Of a stretch of DNA of 64,000 nt, positions 51,232-60,646 are shown one piece after another. Position 1 is the first letter of the stretch. Every line of letters begins with the position of its first letter. Made by a program: the position numbers and the translations under genes. Origin of the DNA: Arthrobacter sp. MYb227 (lineage in GTDB: Bacteria; Actinomycetota; Actinomycetes; Actinomycetales; Micrococcaceae); assembly GCF_002975435.1 (NCBI RefSeq), contig NZ_PCPT01000001.1:744001-808000 (forward strand), in the 5' to 3' direction. Below the pieces are notes generated by a model that did no database searches, was not told where the DNA came from, and was given only the letters and a program-made list of their open reading frames with translations.

Positions 51232-52227
51232 ATGAGCGAACGACTATCCCCAACACGGGTCGCTGCCATCTGGGCAGCGACCTTAGTGTTGTTGGCCGTG
51301 GCTGCAGTTTCAGTCATCACTCTTGTCAACCACAAGGTATTTGGTCCTGGACAGCTGGTTAAACAACTACATGCACAATTGGTTGCCGGTGATGGAGCCA
51401 AAGCCTTGGGATTACTCCAGGCCACCGTGCCCAAGGGCAACGCTCTCTTACTTGATGGTCCGGGGCTCCGGGCCGCAAGTGCGGATATCAGAGACTTCAC
51501 CATTGGTTCGCCCGAATCAATCGCCGGAACCGAGAATACAGTGGTGGTGCCCACCAGCTACACGGTCCATGGAGTGGAACAACATACCAACTACCAGCTG
51601 CGCTCAACTGGGCGCCAATGGTTGTTCTTTGACCAATGGGAGTTTGTCCCTTCAACATTGCCGACCGTTCAAATTTCGGCAAATACCACAAATGAAGTGA
51701 GCATCAATTCACTTCCAGCACCGCTGACTAAGGGTTCGGCAGTTGTCCCGGTTTTTGCTCCGGCGGTAATTAATACGGGCTTTAAAACCCCTCATTTTGC
51801 CGCGTCTTCCCGAGGCCTTGTGGTGACCGATCTTGCAGCAAAAGGCACCAAGGTGAAGCTACGCACCGAACCTACCAAGACCCTGCTTGATGAGGTCAAC
51901 AAGCAGATCAATACATATCTAGATACGTGTGCAAGCCAGCAGGTGCTCATGCCAGCGAACTGCCCCATGAGTTATTCAACGTCTGCTCGAGTGCACTCGG
52001 ATTCCATTCATTGGAGCATTCTCGATTATCCATCCGCAGAAGTAGTTTCCTATGATGGTGGCTGGGTGCTCAAGCCACTGACGGTGAAAACCCATTTGGA
52101 TCTTACCGAACAAAATCTACGCACCGGTGCATATACCGAAAAGTCCGTTGACGATTCTTTCGGTTTTACGGCTGTCCTGAAGGTCAGTACCACGAAGGTA
52201 CGGGTCACCCCGGTGGCCAGCGAGTAG
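51232..52227 (+). CDS. membrane-anchored exported protein, hypothetical
   Basis: The 331-residue protein has one N-terminal membrane helix (IWAATLVLLAVAAVSVITLV, residues 13-32) and a Ser/Thr-rich extracytoplasmic part of about 290 residues. Two cysteines in CASQQVLMPANC suggest a disulfide. I do not recognise a domain. TAGCCT at 51218-51223 lies eight bases before the ATG. It is followed by a convergent exporter. Similar single-helix proteins of unknown function are common in actinobacteria. Confidence 0.7.
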   Translation: MSERLSPTRVAAIWAATLVLLAVAAVSVITLVNHKVFGPGQLVKQLHAQLVAGDGAKALGLLQATVPKGNALLLDGPGLRAASADIRDFTIGSPESIAGTENTVVVPTSYTVHGVEQHTNYQLRSTGRQWLFFDQWEFVPSTLPTVQISANTTNEVSINSLPAPLTKGSAVVPVFAPAVINTGFKTPHFAASSRGLVVTDLAAKGTKVKLRTEPTKTLLDEVNKQINTYLDTCASQQVLMPANCPMSYSTSARVHSDSIHWSILDYPSAEVVSYDGGWVLKPLTVKTHLDLTEQNLRTGAYTEKSVDDSFGFTAVLKVSTTKVRVTPVASE

Positions 52228-52280
52228 CGATTATTCTCTCGAATGGTGCATCGAGGCGACGCACCACCTGCGCAAGGTTT

Positions 52281-53549
52281 TTAGTGGCCGAATGAGGGAA
52301 CTAGGCGGTAGCCGGCCTGTTTCAGTTCGGCTCGCGTGCGTGGCTTGCGGTGACGTTGATGCAACACAATCGCCACGGCAATGAGTCCAGCAATCAGCGA
52401 AATGATGGCTCCGCCACCGACCGACCAACGCGCACCAAACTCGGTTCCCAACCAACCGACAAGTGGTGCACCGATCGGCGTGCCACCCTGGACTACTACC
52501 ACGTACAGTGCGATGACGCGTCCGCGGTAGGCCGGATCGACCCCAAGTTGGATGGTGGTGTTCGCGCTATTGAGGAAGGTCAACGACGCCAACCCCACAG
52601 GAACCATCATCACCGCGTACCAGAAGAACGTTGGCATAACGCTGGCAATGATTGCTGCAATACCAAAGCCCACCGCGCCACCGAGCAAATAGCGCAACCG
52701 AGGCTTTCCACGTCGCGCCGCCAGCAGTGCACCGCCAAGGGTGCCAATTGCCATAATGGTGCCAAGTAGTCCGAATTCTCCTGCGCCTACACCAAAGATA
52801 TCCGTTGCCATCATGGCGTTGGTGAGCTGGAAGTTCAGTCCAAAGGTTGCGATCATAAACGCCAGCCCAAAGATCATCAAAAGGTCAGGGCGTTTGAGCA
52901 CATAGGCGACGCCCTCCTTGATCTGCCCCTTTTCGCGTGTGGCCAGGGTGACCGGTTGGAATTGTTCGGCGCGCATACGGACCAGTGAGAAGATCACTGC
53001 AACAAAGCTTGCGGCGTTGATCAAGAATGCTGGGGCTGTGCCGAAAGCGGCAATGAGCAGGCCCGCGACTCCAGGTCCGGCAAGGCGTGCCAGGTTGAAT
53101 GAGGCACTATTTAGTGCCACGGCGTTTGGCAGTTCCGAGGACGGGACAAGTTCGGAGACGAAGGCTTGACGTGCGGGTGCGTCAAAGGCGCTGGCAAGAC
53201 CAAGGCCCAACGCCAAGACGTAGACATGCCAGAGCTGCGCGGTTCCGGTGGCGACCAAGATGCCAAGGCACAGGGCAAAGAATCCCATGGCGCTTTGGGT
53301 GATGACAAGGAGCTTGCGTTTATTCATGCGGTCCGCGAGGACACCGGCGAATGGGCCAAGGAAAAGAATGGGGAGGAATTGCAACCCGGTGGTGATACCG
53401 GCGGCGGTTCCATCGTGGTTGGTCAGCACCGTGAGGACAAGCCAGTCCTGGGCCACGCGTTGCATCCAGGTACCAATGTTGGAGACTAAGGCTCCGGCGG
53501 TCCACAGACGGTAGTTGGGGATCTTCAGTGCGCTAAACATTTTGCTCAT
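52281..53549 (-). CDS. MFS efflux transporter
   Basis: The 422-residue protein has 12 helices of the major facilitator superfamily, EntS-like subgroup: FSALKIPNYRLWTAGALVSN, FLGPFAGVLADRMNKRKLL, FDAPARQAFVSELVPSSELP, and LGVDPAYRGRVIALYVVVV. The ADRMNKRKLL loop is motif A. The start overlaps the MarR stop codon by four bases (ATGA), so both are translated together. It probably exports a toxic compound; substrate unknown. Confidence 0.88.
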   Translation of the reverse strand: MSKMFSALKIPNYRLWTAGALVSNIGTWMQRVAQDWLVLTVLTNHDGTAAGITTGLQFLPILFLGPFAGVLADRMNKRKLLVITQSAMGFFALCLGILVATGTAQLWHVYVLALGLGLASAFDAPARQAFVSELVPSSELPNAVALNSASFNLARLAGPGVAGLLIAAFGTAPAFLINAASFVAVIFSLVRMRAEQFQPVTLATREKGQIKEGVAYVLKRPDLLMIFGLAFMIATFGLNFQLTNAMMATDIFGVGAGEFGLLGTIMAIGTLGGALLAARRGKPRLRYLLGGAVGFGIAAIIASVMPTFFWYAVMMVPVGLASLTFLNSANTTIQLGVDPAYRGRVIALYVVVVQGGTPIGAPLVGWLGTEFGARWSVGGGAIISLIAGLIAVAIVLHQRHRKPRTRAELKQAGYRLVPSFGH

Positions 53550-54040
53550 GCTGCACTCATTTCTTGCAGCAGTTCAGCTGCGCGGGCCAAGGTCATGCGG
53601 TCTTGTTCGTCGAGTTGATCGATGCGGCGAGCCAGCCATGCTGTGCGTTGTCCACGGGCTTGTACAAAGGTGTGGGTACCTTCGGCGCTAATTTCGATCA
53701 GTACTTGGCGTGCGTCTTGGGTGTTTGCGGCTCGAGTCACCCAGCCGGCTTCGGTGAGGTTCTTGATGATGCGGGTCATTGAGGGGGCCGCGATTTGTTC
53801 GCGTTGGGCAAGTTCCCCAATAGTGTGCTTCTGCTGACGTAGTGCTGCCAGCACCGAGTACTGGGCAGGGGTTAGCGTTTCGGAGCTTGATTCAAGACGT
53901 AGTCGCCTCGAGGTTTTCATGACAGCTACGCGTAGTTCGGCTGCCAGGTCTCCGGGTAGGGTACTTAGCGAATTGGCTTCGTCGGGTTCTGCGTTGTTCG
54001 TTTCATTCTCGGTTTCGTTCACTCGATCCGGTGCGTTCAC
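53546..54040 (-). CDS. MarR-family regulator
   Basis: GTG 54040 is chosen because AAGGAGGATCC lies directly upstream; the frame runs to 54061. The 164-residue protein has an acidic N-terminus (ETENETNNAEPDEANS) and a winged helix: LTPAQYSVLAALRQQKHTIG, LAQREQIAAPSMTRIIKNL, and QDARQVLIEISAEG. It is the first gene of the operon with the MFS transporter, so autoregulation through the TTAGCA-T-TGCTAA palindrome upstream is likely. Confidence 0.88.
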   Translation of the reverse strand: MNAPDRVNETENETNNAEPDEANSLSTLPGDLAAELRVAVMKTSRRLRLESSSETLTPAQYSVLAALRQQKHTIGELAQREQIAAPSMTRIIKNLTEAGWVTRAANTQDARQVLIEISAEGTHTFVQARGQRTAWLARRIDQLDEQDRMTLARAAELLQEMSAA

Positions 54041-54104
54041 GGATCCTCCTTGGTGCACCACCTAGGCTGCGGGCGGCGTCTTGGGTTTCGACCTCATTAG
54101 TTAC

Positions 54105-54117
54105 TTAGCATTGCTAA
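54105..54117. promoter_or_regulatory. probable MarR operator
   Basis: TTAGCATTGCTAA is a perfect 6-bp inverted repeat with one central base, 65 bases upstream of the MarR start codon, in an AT-rich segment where the promoter should be. MarR proteins commonly bind such TTAGCNNNGCTAA-like sites. Confidence 0.5.
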
Positions 54118-54208
54118 CAATACTTTGGTCGGAATATTCCCGCCATAATCGCGGTCACATACCCCCGATAGGTTTTGGTGAAACACCTAACGTTCTTCGC
54201 ATAGCAAA

Positions 54209-54264
54209 GGCCCTCTGGGTCCAATCTCACCGATTTGGTTCGGTGTGATCGGACCCAGAGGGCC
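54209..54264. terminator. hairpin between MarR promoter and NHL gene
   Basis: GGCCCTCTGGGTCC pairs perfectly with its complement; the interior holds a second stem (ATCTCACCGA with TCGGTGTGAT). It lies 40 bases past the stop of the NHL-thioredoxin gene, which it probably terminates. Confidence 0.85.
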
Positions 54265-54304
54265 ACGTGCCGCGTTTCAACTATTCTTGCTGCTCAGCAC
54301 ATTT

Positions 54305-56260
54305 TTAGTCCATGCCGCGCAAATCCAAGACCAATTCGCTTTCGCCCTCGGCATCGATCACTACCGGGATTCCCCAGTCCTGCTGGTACAGGTGGCAGGC
54401 CGCATGATCCGGGATCTCGCCTCCGGGCTCACCATCACAGGCAGCGGCGCGAGCGGTAATGTGTAGCACGCCCTCGGTGATCTGCGGGTTCAGTTCCAGG
54501 GTGCGCTGCAACCCGGTGGAGGTGCCAGCACCGGCAAGCAGTAGCTCCTCCGGTGACGAGGAAATTTTCAGCTGAGTTGGGTCTCCCCAACGATCATCAA
54601 GTTTCTGCCCCTTGGGAGCCGAGAAACGCACCGTAAGCTCATGGTTCCCGGCGGTCACCTTGGTCTTGGGACGCTGGGTTTGTGCCGCTCCCTCATCAAC
54701 ATTCAGGGCTTCCTTGGGCAATGGCAGGCGCACCAACTGATGGTTATTTGTCTCAACAACCAGCAATACCGGCTCGCCCTCCACCGAGGCATCAAGCTGC
54801 ACATCTGCCGGTTCATTGAGACCGCGTGCCAGCGTACTGACGCTCCTGGTCGCCGGGTCATAGCGGCGCACGGCACCGTTGTAAGTATCGGCAATGGCGA
54901 TCGAACGATCGGGCAATACTGCAACACCCAGTGGGTGCTGCAGGCGCGCCTGACTCGCTTCACCGTCACGGAAACCAAAGTCAAAGAGGCCGGCACCAAT
55001 CACGGATTCTACCGAGGCAACACTTCCATCATCGGCAAGGACAAGGCAGCGCAACGCCGAAGTCTCCGAGTCGGCAACCCAAATATTGCCATCCTGATCC
55101 GCGGCAAGACCCGAGGGCTGAGCAAACCAGCTCTCCCCCGGAGCTCCGTCGGCAAGACCCTCTAACCCGGTACCGGCAAAGACGCGCACCGCCTGGGTCT
55201 GCGGATCAAAGGAGAAAATCTGGTGGGTTCCGGCCATGGCAACAATTACTGCCTGAGCCTTATCACTCCATAGGGCATCCCACGGGGAAGAAAGCGAGGT
55301 GCCCAGCGGATCGGTGCCCAGCTCGCTGATCCATTCTTCCGAATCATCACTTGCATCGGCAGCCGCACGTGCCTGATCGGCATCCAGCAGACGTTGAACG
55401 CCATTGCCTACAAGCGTCCCAACAATCCCTGTTTCAAGGTTCAGCGAACGCAGACGGTGGTTCACCGTATCTGCGATCACAGCATGATAGCCAAGCTGTG
55501 TTGCAAGGTCGGTTGGTAGCAGGGTCAAACCCTGTGGTTCGTTGAACTGTGCGTTTGAAGCATCGCCATCGGCAAAACCTTTCACCCCAGACCCAAAGGT
55601 GCGTACCACCGTGGATAGGTCGTTGCCCAGTTCCACGATGCGGTGGTGACCCGAATCGCCAACGAGGAAGTTACCGTTCTCCAGGGCCACTGCCTTGCCC
55701 GGGAAACGTAAATCTCCTTCGCGTGCCGGAGGAGCCACGTAGGGGCCATCGCCGCGGTGCAATGTGCCCTTTTCGGTGTGTTCGGCGATCAGTTCATCAA
55801 TGAGCGATTCAAGACCACTTGCATGTCCCTCACCGGAGAGGTGGGCAACGATGTATCCTTCGGGGTCAACTACCACGAGCGTTGGCCAGGCGCGGGCCGC
55901 GTAGGCCTGCCAGGTGACAAGCTCCGGGTCATCGAGCACCGGGTGTTCAATCTCGTAGCGTTCCACGGCTGCGGCAAGCGCCACCGGATCTGCCTCGTAC
56001 TCAAACTTTGGTGAGTGGACACCAACGGTGACCAAGACATCCGAGTACTTGGCTTCGATGGGACGTAATTCATCGAGCACGTGCAGGCAGTTGATACAGC
56101 AGAAGGTCCAAAAATCTAGGATCAGAATCTTGCCACGTAGGTCCTCAAGGGCCAATTGTTTGCCACCGGTATTCAACCAGTTTCTACCCACTAGTTCGGA
56201 GGCACGAACCTTATAGGAGGTGCGAACCGAGTCGGTTCCGGTGTTCGAGGGCGCTGTCAT
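54305..56260 (-). CDS. NHL-repeat thioredoxin-like protein (NHLRC2-like)
   Basis: The 651-residue protein starts with a thioredoxin fold, ILDFWTFCCINCLHVLDELR (CCINC motif near residue 54), followed by AYAARAWPTLVVVDPEGYIV with the cis-Pro, and then NHL/beta-propeller repeats from about residue 185 to 510 (SGHHRIVELGNDL, IADTVNHRLRSLN, WVADSETSALRCL, IADTYNGAVRRYD). There is no signal peptide, so it should be cytoplasmic. This is the bacterial homologue of the NHLRC2 type, of unknown reaction. The last 110 residues have an additional beta-rich domain with AACDGEPGGEIPDHAACHLY. A hairpin separates it from the lipoprotein gene, so it may have its own promoter. Confidence 0.88.
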   Translation of the reverse strand: MTAPSNTGTDSVRTSYKVRASELVGRNWLNTGGKQLALEDLRGKILILDFWTFCCINCLHVLDELRPIEAKYSDVLVTVGVHSPKFEYEADPVALAAAVERYEIEHPVLDDPELVTWQAYAARAWPTLVVVDPEGYIVAHLSGEGHASGLESLIDELIAEHTEKGTLHRGDGPYVAPPAREGDLRFPGKAVALENGNFLVGDSGHHRIVELGNDLSTVVRTFGSGVKGFADGDASNAQFNEPQGLTLLPTDLATQLGYHAVIADTVNHRLRSLNLETGIVGTLVGNGVQRLLDADQARAAADASDDSEEWISELGTDPLGTSLSSPWDALWSDKAQAVIVAMAGTHQIFSFDPQTQAVRVFAGTGLEGLADGAPGESWFAQPSGLAADQDGNIWVADSETSALRCLVLADDGSVASVESVIGAGLFDFGFRDGEASQARLQHPLGVAVLPDRSIAIADTYNGAVRRYDPATRSVSTLARGLNEPADVQLDASVEGEPVLLVVETNNHQLVRLPLPKEALNVDEGAAQTQRPKTKVTAGNHELTVRFSAPKGQKLDDRWGDPTQLKISSSPEELLLAGAGTSTGLQRTLELNPQITEGVLHITARAAACDGEPGGEIPDHAACHLYQQDWGIPVVIDAEGESELVLDLRGMD

Positions 56261-56341
56261 GGGGGGGTACTCCTTGAGCTTGTCGGCTGACGCTGTTGCT
56301 ACATACCATTATCCCAGCATTAGCCCCGGTAACCCGACATC

Positions 56342-56374
56342 GTGACCCGATGCTACTTTTTCTGCTCGGGTCAC
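56342..56374. terminator. hairpin after lipoprotein gene
   Basis: GTGACCCGA and TCGGGTCAC are perfect complements around a 15-base loop containing a T5 run, 18 bases past the lipoprotein stop. No T-run follows on the minus strand, so its termination strength is uncertain. Confidence 0.5.
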
Positions 56375-56391
56375 ACAGGCCATCAGAGCTT

Positions 56392-57192
56392 TTAGCGGGC
56401 CTGAGCCAGCGCTGCATTGAGAATTTCGGCAGCCATCTGCGTAAATTCGAGAGCTTGGAGACCATCAAGGGCGATGAAGGAAACCATCGCCACATAATCG
56501 CCCTTGGTTTTCACCAACACAAGAGCTTGCTGACGCATTGCGTGGCCCGGGTTGGCCCGAGTCCACAGAATTGAGGAGTCAGCCTGATCATCCTTGACCG
56601 CCGGTTTCTGGGCGGTGAATGGGACAGTATCGGTTTCTACATGCAGGGAAATTTTCTTGCATTCGGTGAGCATGCGCAGCACCGTTGCATAGTGAGCCTC
56701 AAGCGCCGGCTTATCGGTAATCTTTGCAACCTCTACGGAACCCGTGGCGGCAATCTTGTCGTTAATAAAATCGGTGCGGGCCCCCTCGGCGCCCATTTGC
56801 ACGGGAGACCAGTTCAGCGACTCAATGACTTCCGAGCACTGGGAGGGGATCACCACAACACCGTTGAGTGAATCGGTGGGAGCCGACTTCAGTGCCTCGA
56901 GTTCGTCGCCCTCGATCATGCGGGCCTTATCAAAGCCCAGCCGTGCTGCCATGGAAATTCCCGAGGCAACGGCAAGCTGCGAAACATTCAGCTCCGTCTC
57001 ATCAGTGGGCGCGGCGCTTACGGACTTACCATCGCTGCTGGCTGATGCGGAGGCGCTGTTGCTGGGCAAGGGAGCATGCCCCTCGGGTAGTTCGCCTGCC
57101 TTGGGTGCCGCCGCACAACCGGCAAGCAGCAGCCCCAGGGACGCAGTCAGGGCAAGTGCGCGCAGAGCACCGATCTTTCTCTTAACGGCCAC
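56392..57192 (-). CDS. lipoprotein, hypothetical
   Basis: GTG 57192 (MAVKRKIGALRALAL) overlaps the CopD-CtaG stop by 11 bases and has AGGAG upstream; the frame reaches 57213. The 266-residue product has a lipoprotein signal ending LLLAGCAAAP (Cys about residue 26), a Ser-rich linker, then an alpha/beta domain with PSQCSEVIESLNWSPVQ. Two cysteines (PSQC and LTECKK) may form a disulfide. I do not recognise it, but it belongs to the copper/cytochrome cluster by position. Confidence 0.75.
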   Translation of the reverse strand: MAVKRKIGALRALALTASLGLLLAGCAAAPKAGELPEGHAPLPSNSASASASSDGKSVSAAPTDETELNVSQLAVASGISMAARLGFDKARMIEGDELEALKSAPTDSLNGVVVIPSQCSEVIESLNWSPVQMGAEGARTDFINDKIAATGSVEVAKITDKPALEAHYATVLRMLTECKKISLHVETDTVPFTAQKPAVKDDQADSSILWTRANPGHAMRQQALVLVKTKGDYVAMVSFIALDGLQALEFTQMAAEILNAALAQAR

Positions 57193-59311
57193 GTCGTTCG
57201 ATCTCCTGATCATGTTGTTTCAATTCGGCAAACATTGCATTGTAGGCGGCAAGTTCGGCATCATTGTCGCGGTCGGCCTGCCGGTCCTGACGTTTAGATT
57301 CCTTGGCATCATCCCGGCTCCAGGAAACCATCACGCCCAGGGCCAACATCAGTGTTGGAACTTCGCCAATGCCCCACATGGCGGCGGCTCCCATGCGCTG
57401 ATCCTCAAGGGCCGAATCTCCCCATGGCCGGCCCAAGTTACCAAACCAGTCGGCCTGAATCAGCGACGTTGAACCCATCAGCGAAACACCGTAGAACGCA
57501 TGGAAACTCATGGTCGCCAGCAGAATCACCAGGCGCAGCGGATAGGCTGCCCGGCGCGGCACCGGGTCCGCACCGATCATGCTCAGCGCAAAGAGGTACC
57601 CGGTAATCAAGAAGTGTACGTTCATCATTTCGTGGCCCACATGCTGGCGCAGGGCAAAACCAAAGATATCGGTGTTGTAGAAAATAATGATTGATCCGGC
57701 AAAGTTTGCCGCGGCAAATAGCGGGTGGGTGATGACGGCCGAGTACTTCGAATGAATCAGCGCAAGGATCCATTCACGTGGCCCCCGGGTGCCATCGGTA
57801 CGTGAGGGTAATGCCTTCAGGGCCAGCGTGACCGGGGAACCAATGACCATGAACAACGGTGCCACCATGGTCAATGCCATGTGATCGACCATGTGAATGG
57901 AGAAAAGTACCTTGCCGTAAACGGCCGGAGCACCGGAGGTGATGTAGAACAGCGCGGTCAGGCCAACCAGCCAGGACACCATGCGCATGATGGGCCATTT
58001 GTCCCCCCGTCTGCGGACCTTGATGGTGGCCATAATGTAGAGCACCGCAAAGAAGAAGATGACTGCTACCCACAACCAGTCAAGGCGCCAGACGGTCAAC
58101 CAACTACTGCCAACCAGTTCCGGGGGCAGATCGTAGCCACTGAGCAGTCGTGCCGGGGACGGCATTTCCGGCGGGGTGTCCGGGGTTGGTGGTGAGGTAC
58201 GGGCAAGAACCGTGCCCAGGGACATCACCACGGCCATCAAGATGGCCTCAAAACCCACAACCTGCCAGGCCGCCCGCAAGACGGAGAAGGTTCCCTGTTC
58301 AAGGCGAGGGATCACATAGTTTCGGTGTGCGAGCCCCAACGCACCAAGGCCAAGGGTCAATACGGTCTTGGCAATGACCAGCCACCCATAGGGACTATTG
58401 AGCTGGTCCCAGCTGGTGATGCGAATCGTTGCGCTGACAATTCCGGATCCGGCAACCAAAATAATGGAAATCGTTGCCACTGCGGAGAACCTACGCAGGA
58501 CGGTTCCGGCAAGCACCGGAACCGTTTTTTTGTATCGTCCCGGAGCCTTGTTTTGTAGCAGCGGGGCCAACGCGGCCAGCACCCCGATGCCACCGAACCA
58601 GAAGGAAACACCAACAAGGTGTAGTCCCATGGCGTTGACTGCCCCCCAGTGATCATCTCCGCCGGCTGCGTGACCAATCAGCGATAGTGGCAGCACGCTC
58701 ACTAGGGAGAAAGCCGCTGCGGTGCCCACCCAGGCAGGTGAGCGCACACCAAAGGCAAGCGAGGAAGTAATTGCGGCAATGACGATCATCCAGGCCCAGG
58801 CTCGACCGATGGAAATCTCCATGACAAAGTCGAGCATTGCTGCCGTGTAGGTTGAGTCAAAGCTCATGGGCTTACCCACCAGGTCCCAGAAGCTAAAGAC
58901 CAAAACTGCAGCAGCGGAGACGGTCCAGACCATGCCGGTGGCAGCGGCAAGGTTCATCGCACGAATGAACGCCGGGTGGGGTTTACCGCCATCGGTATCG
59001 TGTTCGCCCGCTGCCGGACGTTTGGGTTTAGTTGAACGGGGCAGGATTGCTGCGGCAAAGACCAACGCGGCAATGGTGATTGACATTGCCGAGTGATGCA
59101 AGGTCTTGGCGATGGGTAGGGCCCAGCGGATAAACGCTCCCGGATCACCAAGCTCACTGGGGGCAGCGGTGCCGGCAAAGATACTTGAAACGACTATGGC
59201 AACCAGCCCCAGCACGATTGCGGGAAGGGTCAACAGTGGCCAAATTCGGCCAGCTGAACCCCCGGCAGTTTGAGTAACTTCCCGGAGTTCGGTGTTCTGT
59301 GATTTGTTCAC
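57182..59311 (-). CDS. CopD domain fused to CtaG-type cytochrome oxidase assembly domain
   Basis: The 709-residue membrane protein has an N-terminal CopD-like half (residues ~1-400, helices with WAWMIVIAAITSSLAFG, HLVGVSFWFGGIGVLAAL, GLAHRNYVIPRL) and a C-terminal Caa3_CtaG half (WRLDWLWVAVIFFFAVLYIM, KVLFSIHMVDHMALTMVAPL, GHEMMNVHFLITGYLFAL, MSFHAFYGVSLMGS). Conserved His/Met in HMVDHMALTMVAP and GHEMMNVHF can carry copper. CopD would take copper across the membrane and CtaG deliver it to cytochrome oxidase. GTG start with AAGGACGAC upstream. Fusion is common in actinobacteria. Confidence 0.92.
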   Translation of the reverse strand: MNKSQNTELREVTQTAGGSAGRIWPLLTLPAIVLGLVAIVVSSIFAGTAAPSELGDPGAFIRWALPIAKTLHHSAMSITIAALVFAAAILPRSTKPKRPAAGEHDTDGGKPHPAFIRAMNLAAATGMVWTVSAAAVLVFSFWDLVGKPMSFDSTYTAAMLDFVMEISIGRAWAWMIVIAAITSSLAFGVRSPAWVGTAAAFSLVSVLPLSLIGHAAGGDDHWGAVNAMGLHLVGVSFWFGGIGVLAALAPLLQNKAPGRYKKTVPVLAGTVLRRFSAVATISIILVAGSGIVSATIRITSWDQLNSPYGWLVIAKTVLTLGLGALGLAHRNYVIPRLEQGTFSVLRAAWQVVGFEAILMAVVMSLGTVLARTSPPTPDTPPEMPSPARLLSGYDLPPELVGSSWLTVWRLDWLWVAVIFFFAVLYIMATIKVRRRGDKWPIMRMVSWLVGLTALFYITSGAPAVYGKVLFSIHMVDHMALTMVAPLFMVIGSPVTLALKALPSRTDGTRGPREWILALIHSKYSAVITHPLFAAANFAGSIIIFYNTDIFGFALRQHVGHEMMNVHFLITGYLFALSMIGADPVPRRAAYPLRLVILLATMSFHAFYGVSLMGSTSLIQADWFGNLGRPWGDSALEDQRMGAAAMWGIGEVPTLMLALGVMVSWSRDDAKESKRQDRQADRDNDAELAAYNAMFAELKQHDQEIERRGR

Positions 59312-59416
59312 GTCGTCCTTTCAACTTCCACGCTTCTACATTCTCGCACCGTTCGGCACCCTTCATGGTGCGGTGGTGGTCTACGCCACCTCTCCACACC
59401 ACGAAGGGCACAGCTG

Positions 59417-60646
59417 CTAGTCGGAGAACAACTCGGCACCCAGATAGGAACCGGCTACACAACCCGGTAACACCGCATAGACTGCCGACCCAATGGGAGT
59501 AGTCCATTCGTTGAGCATGTCCGCTTGGGCCAGTCTCCGTTGAATGGGCAGGAACTGAACCTCAACATTGCATTGGTACGAAGCAAAGAGCAGTCCCGCG
59601 TGCTGTCCCTCAAGGTAGTTATACCCGCGCCGCAAGATCTTCTCATCGGCCTCCCGCGCCTGTGAGCGTGCCACATGCGAGTCCGGAGAGACGATGGGTA
59701 AGCCTAGTTCATCGGTGGCCTGCAGATCCGGAGCATCAAATTCCCCGCCGCCGGTCACCGGTGCCCCGGTGTCCTGTCTACGGCCCAGCGAGAAGTCACG
59801 CCCCGGCCTATCGACGTGGTCCCAGGTGTCCAGATCCATTTCGATACGTCGCAAGACCAACGAGGTGCCACCACGAACCCATGGTTCCAATTTTTCGCCA
59901 CCCCACAGAGTCCGTTCAAGCATCTCATCACGTGGATTTGCCGAGCCATCAACCTGGCCAAAGAGGTTTCGCATGGTTGCAGCCTCATCTTGTGAACCCC
60001 GCGAATGCCTAAAGCCATCCTGCACCCAGCGCAGCGTGGCCATGGAGCGTACATCCTTGGTGATGGCTCGTGCCGCATGGGCCAACGACATCTTGTCATC
60101 CCCACATATCTGAATCACAAGATCGCTTTGGCCCCAGGCCTCATCAAGTTTGTCGATATCAAAGGCTTCCAGCGGTTTGAGCCAGGACGGGACCAACGCG
60201 GCGTTCATGATCTTCACCGCCCTGGGTCCCAGCCCCACGGTAACGGTCAGCCGTGCCGGGTTCTGTGCCAGTTCTGGTTCGGTATCGGCAAGAATGCCGC
60301 GCCCGGACATCAAACGATGCGCATCGGCACTGATAAGTTTGAGCACGCGCCGCAAGATCTCGCGTTGATCGACCATGCTGCTGCCATCGGGAAGCAGCAG
60401 GTCCAAGGCAAGAAATGAAACAAAGGCCGGCGCCGGGGTATCAATTCCCGGTTGGTGGGTTCCATAGAACTCGATGGTTTGTTGGCCATGGAGTGCTTCG
60501 CCTTGATCCGCATGAGCGCTCTGGGCATTACCGGTGCCCAGAGCAAAACCTGCAGCGGCTCCAGCAACCGTTGCCGCGCTACCAAAGAGCAACGCACGGC
60601 GCGAGGGTACCGGAGTGCTCACTGTTTTGTTTGACACGGCGATCAA
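59417..60646 (-). CDS. Tat-exported DyP-type heme peroxidase (EfeB/DtpA-like)
   Basis: The N-terminus is a twin-arginine signal: PVPSRRALLFGSAATVAGAA with cleavage near QSAHA. The 409-residue protein has the DyP GxxDG motif in FGQVDGSANPR and the heme-side region RRGYNYLEGQHAGLLFASYQ. Start is TTG 60646, which overlaps the PCuAC stop by four bases, or GTG 60637. It would oxidise substrates with H2O2 outside the membrane. In Streptomyces a DyP (DtpA) sits with copper chaperones and helps copper delivery; the neighbours here fit that link. EfeB (iron) is the alternative, but no EfeO/EfeU gene is present. Confidence 0.92.
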   Translation of the reverse strand: MIAVSNKTVSTPVPSRRALLFGSAATVAGAAAGFALGTGNAQSAHADQGEALHGQQTIEFYGTHQPGIDTPAPAFVSFLALDLLLPDGSSMVDQREILRRVLKLISADAHRLMSGRGILADTEPELAQNPARLTVTVGLGPRAVKIMNAALVPSWLKPLEAFDIDKLDEAWGQSDLVIQICGDDKMSLAHAARAITKDVRSMATLRWVQDGFRHSRGSQDEAATMRNLFGQVDGSANPRDEMLERTLWGGEKLEPWVRGGTSLVLRRIEMDLDTWDHVDRPGRDFSLGRRQDTGAPVTGGGEFDAPDLQATDELGLPIVSPDSHVARSQAREADEKILRRGYNYLEGQHAGLLFASYQCNVEVQFLPIQRRLAQADMLNEWTTPIGSAVYAVLPGCVAGSYLGAELFSD

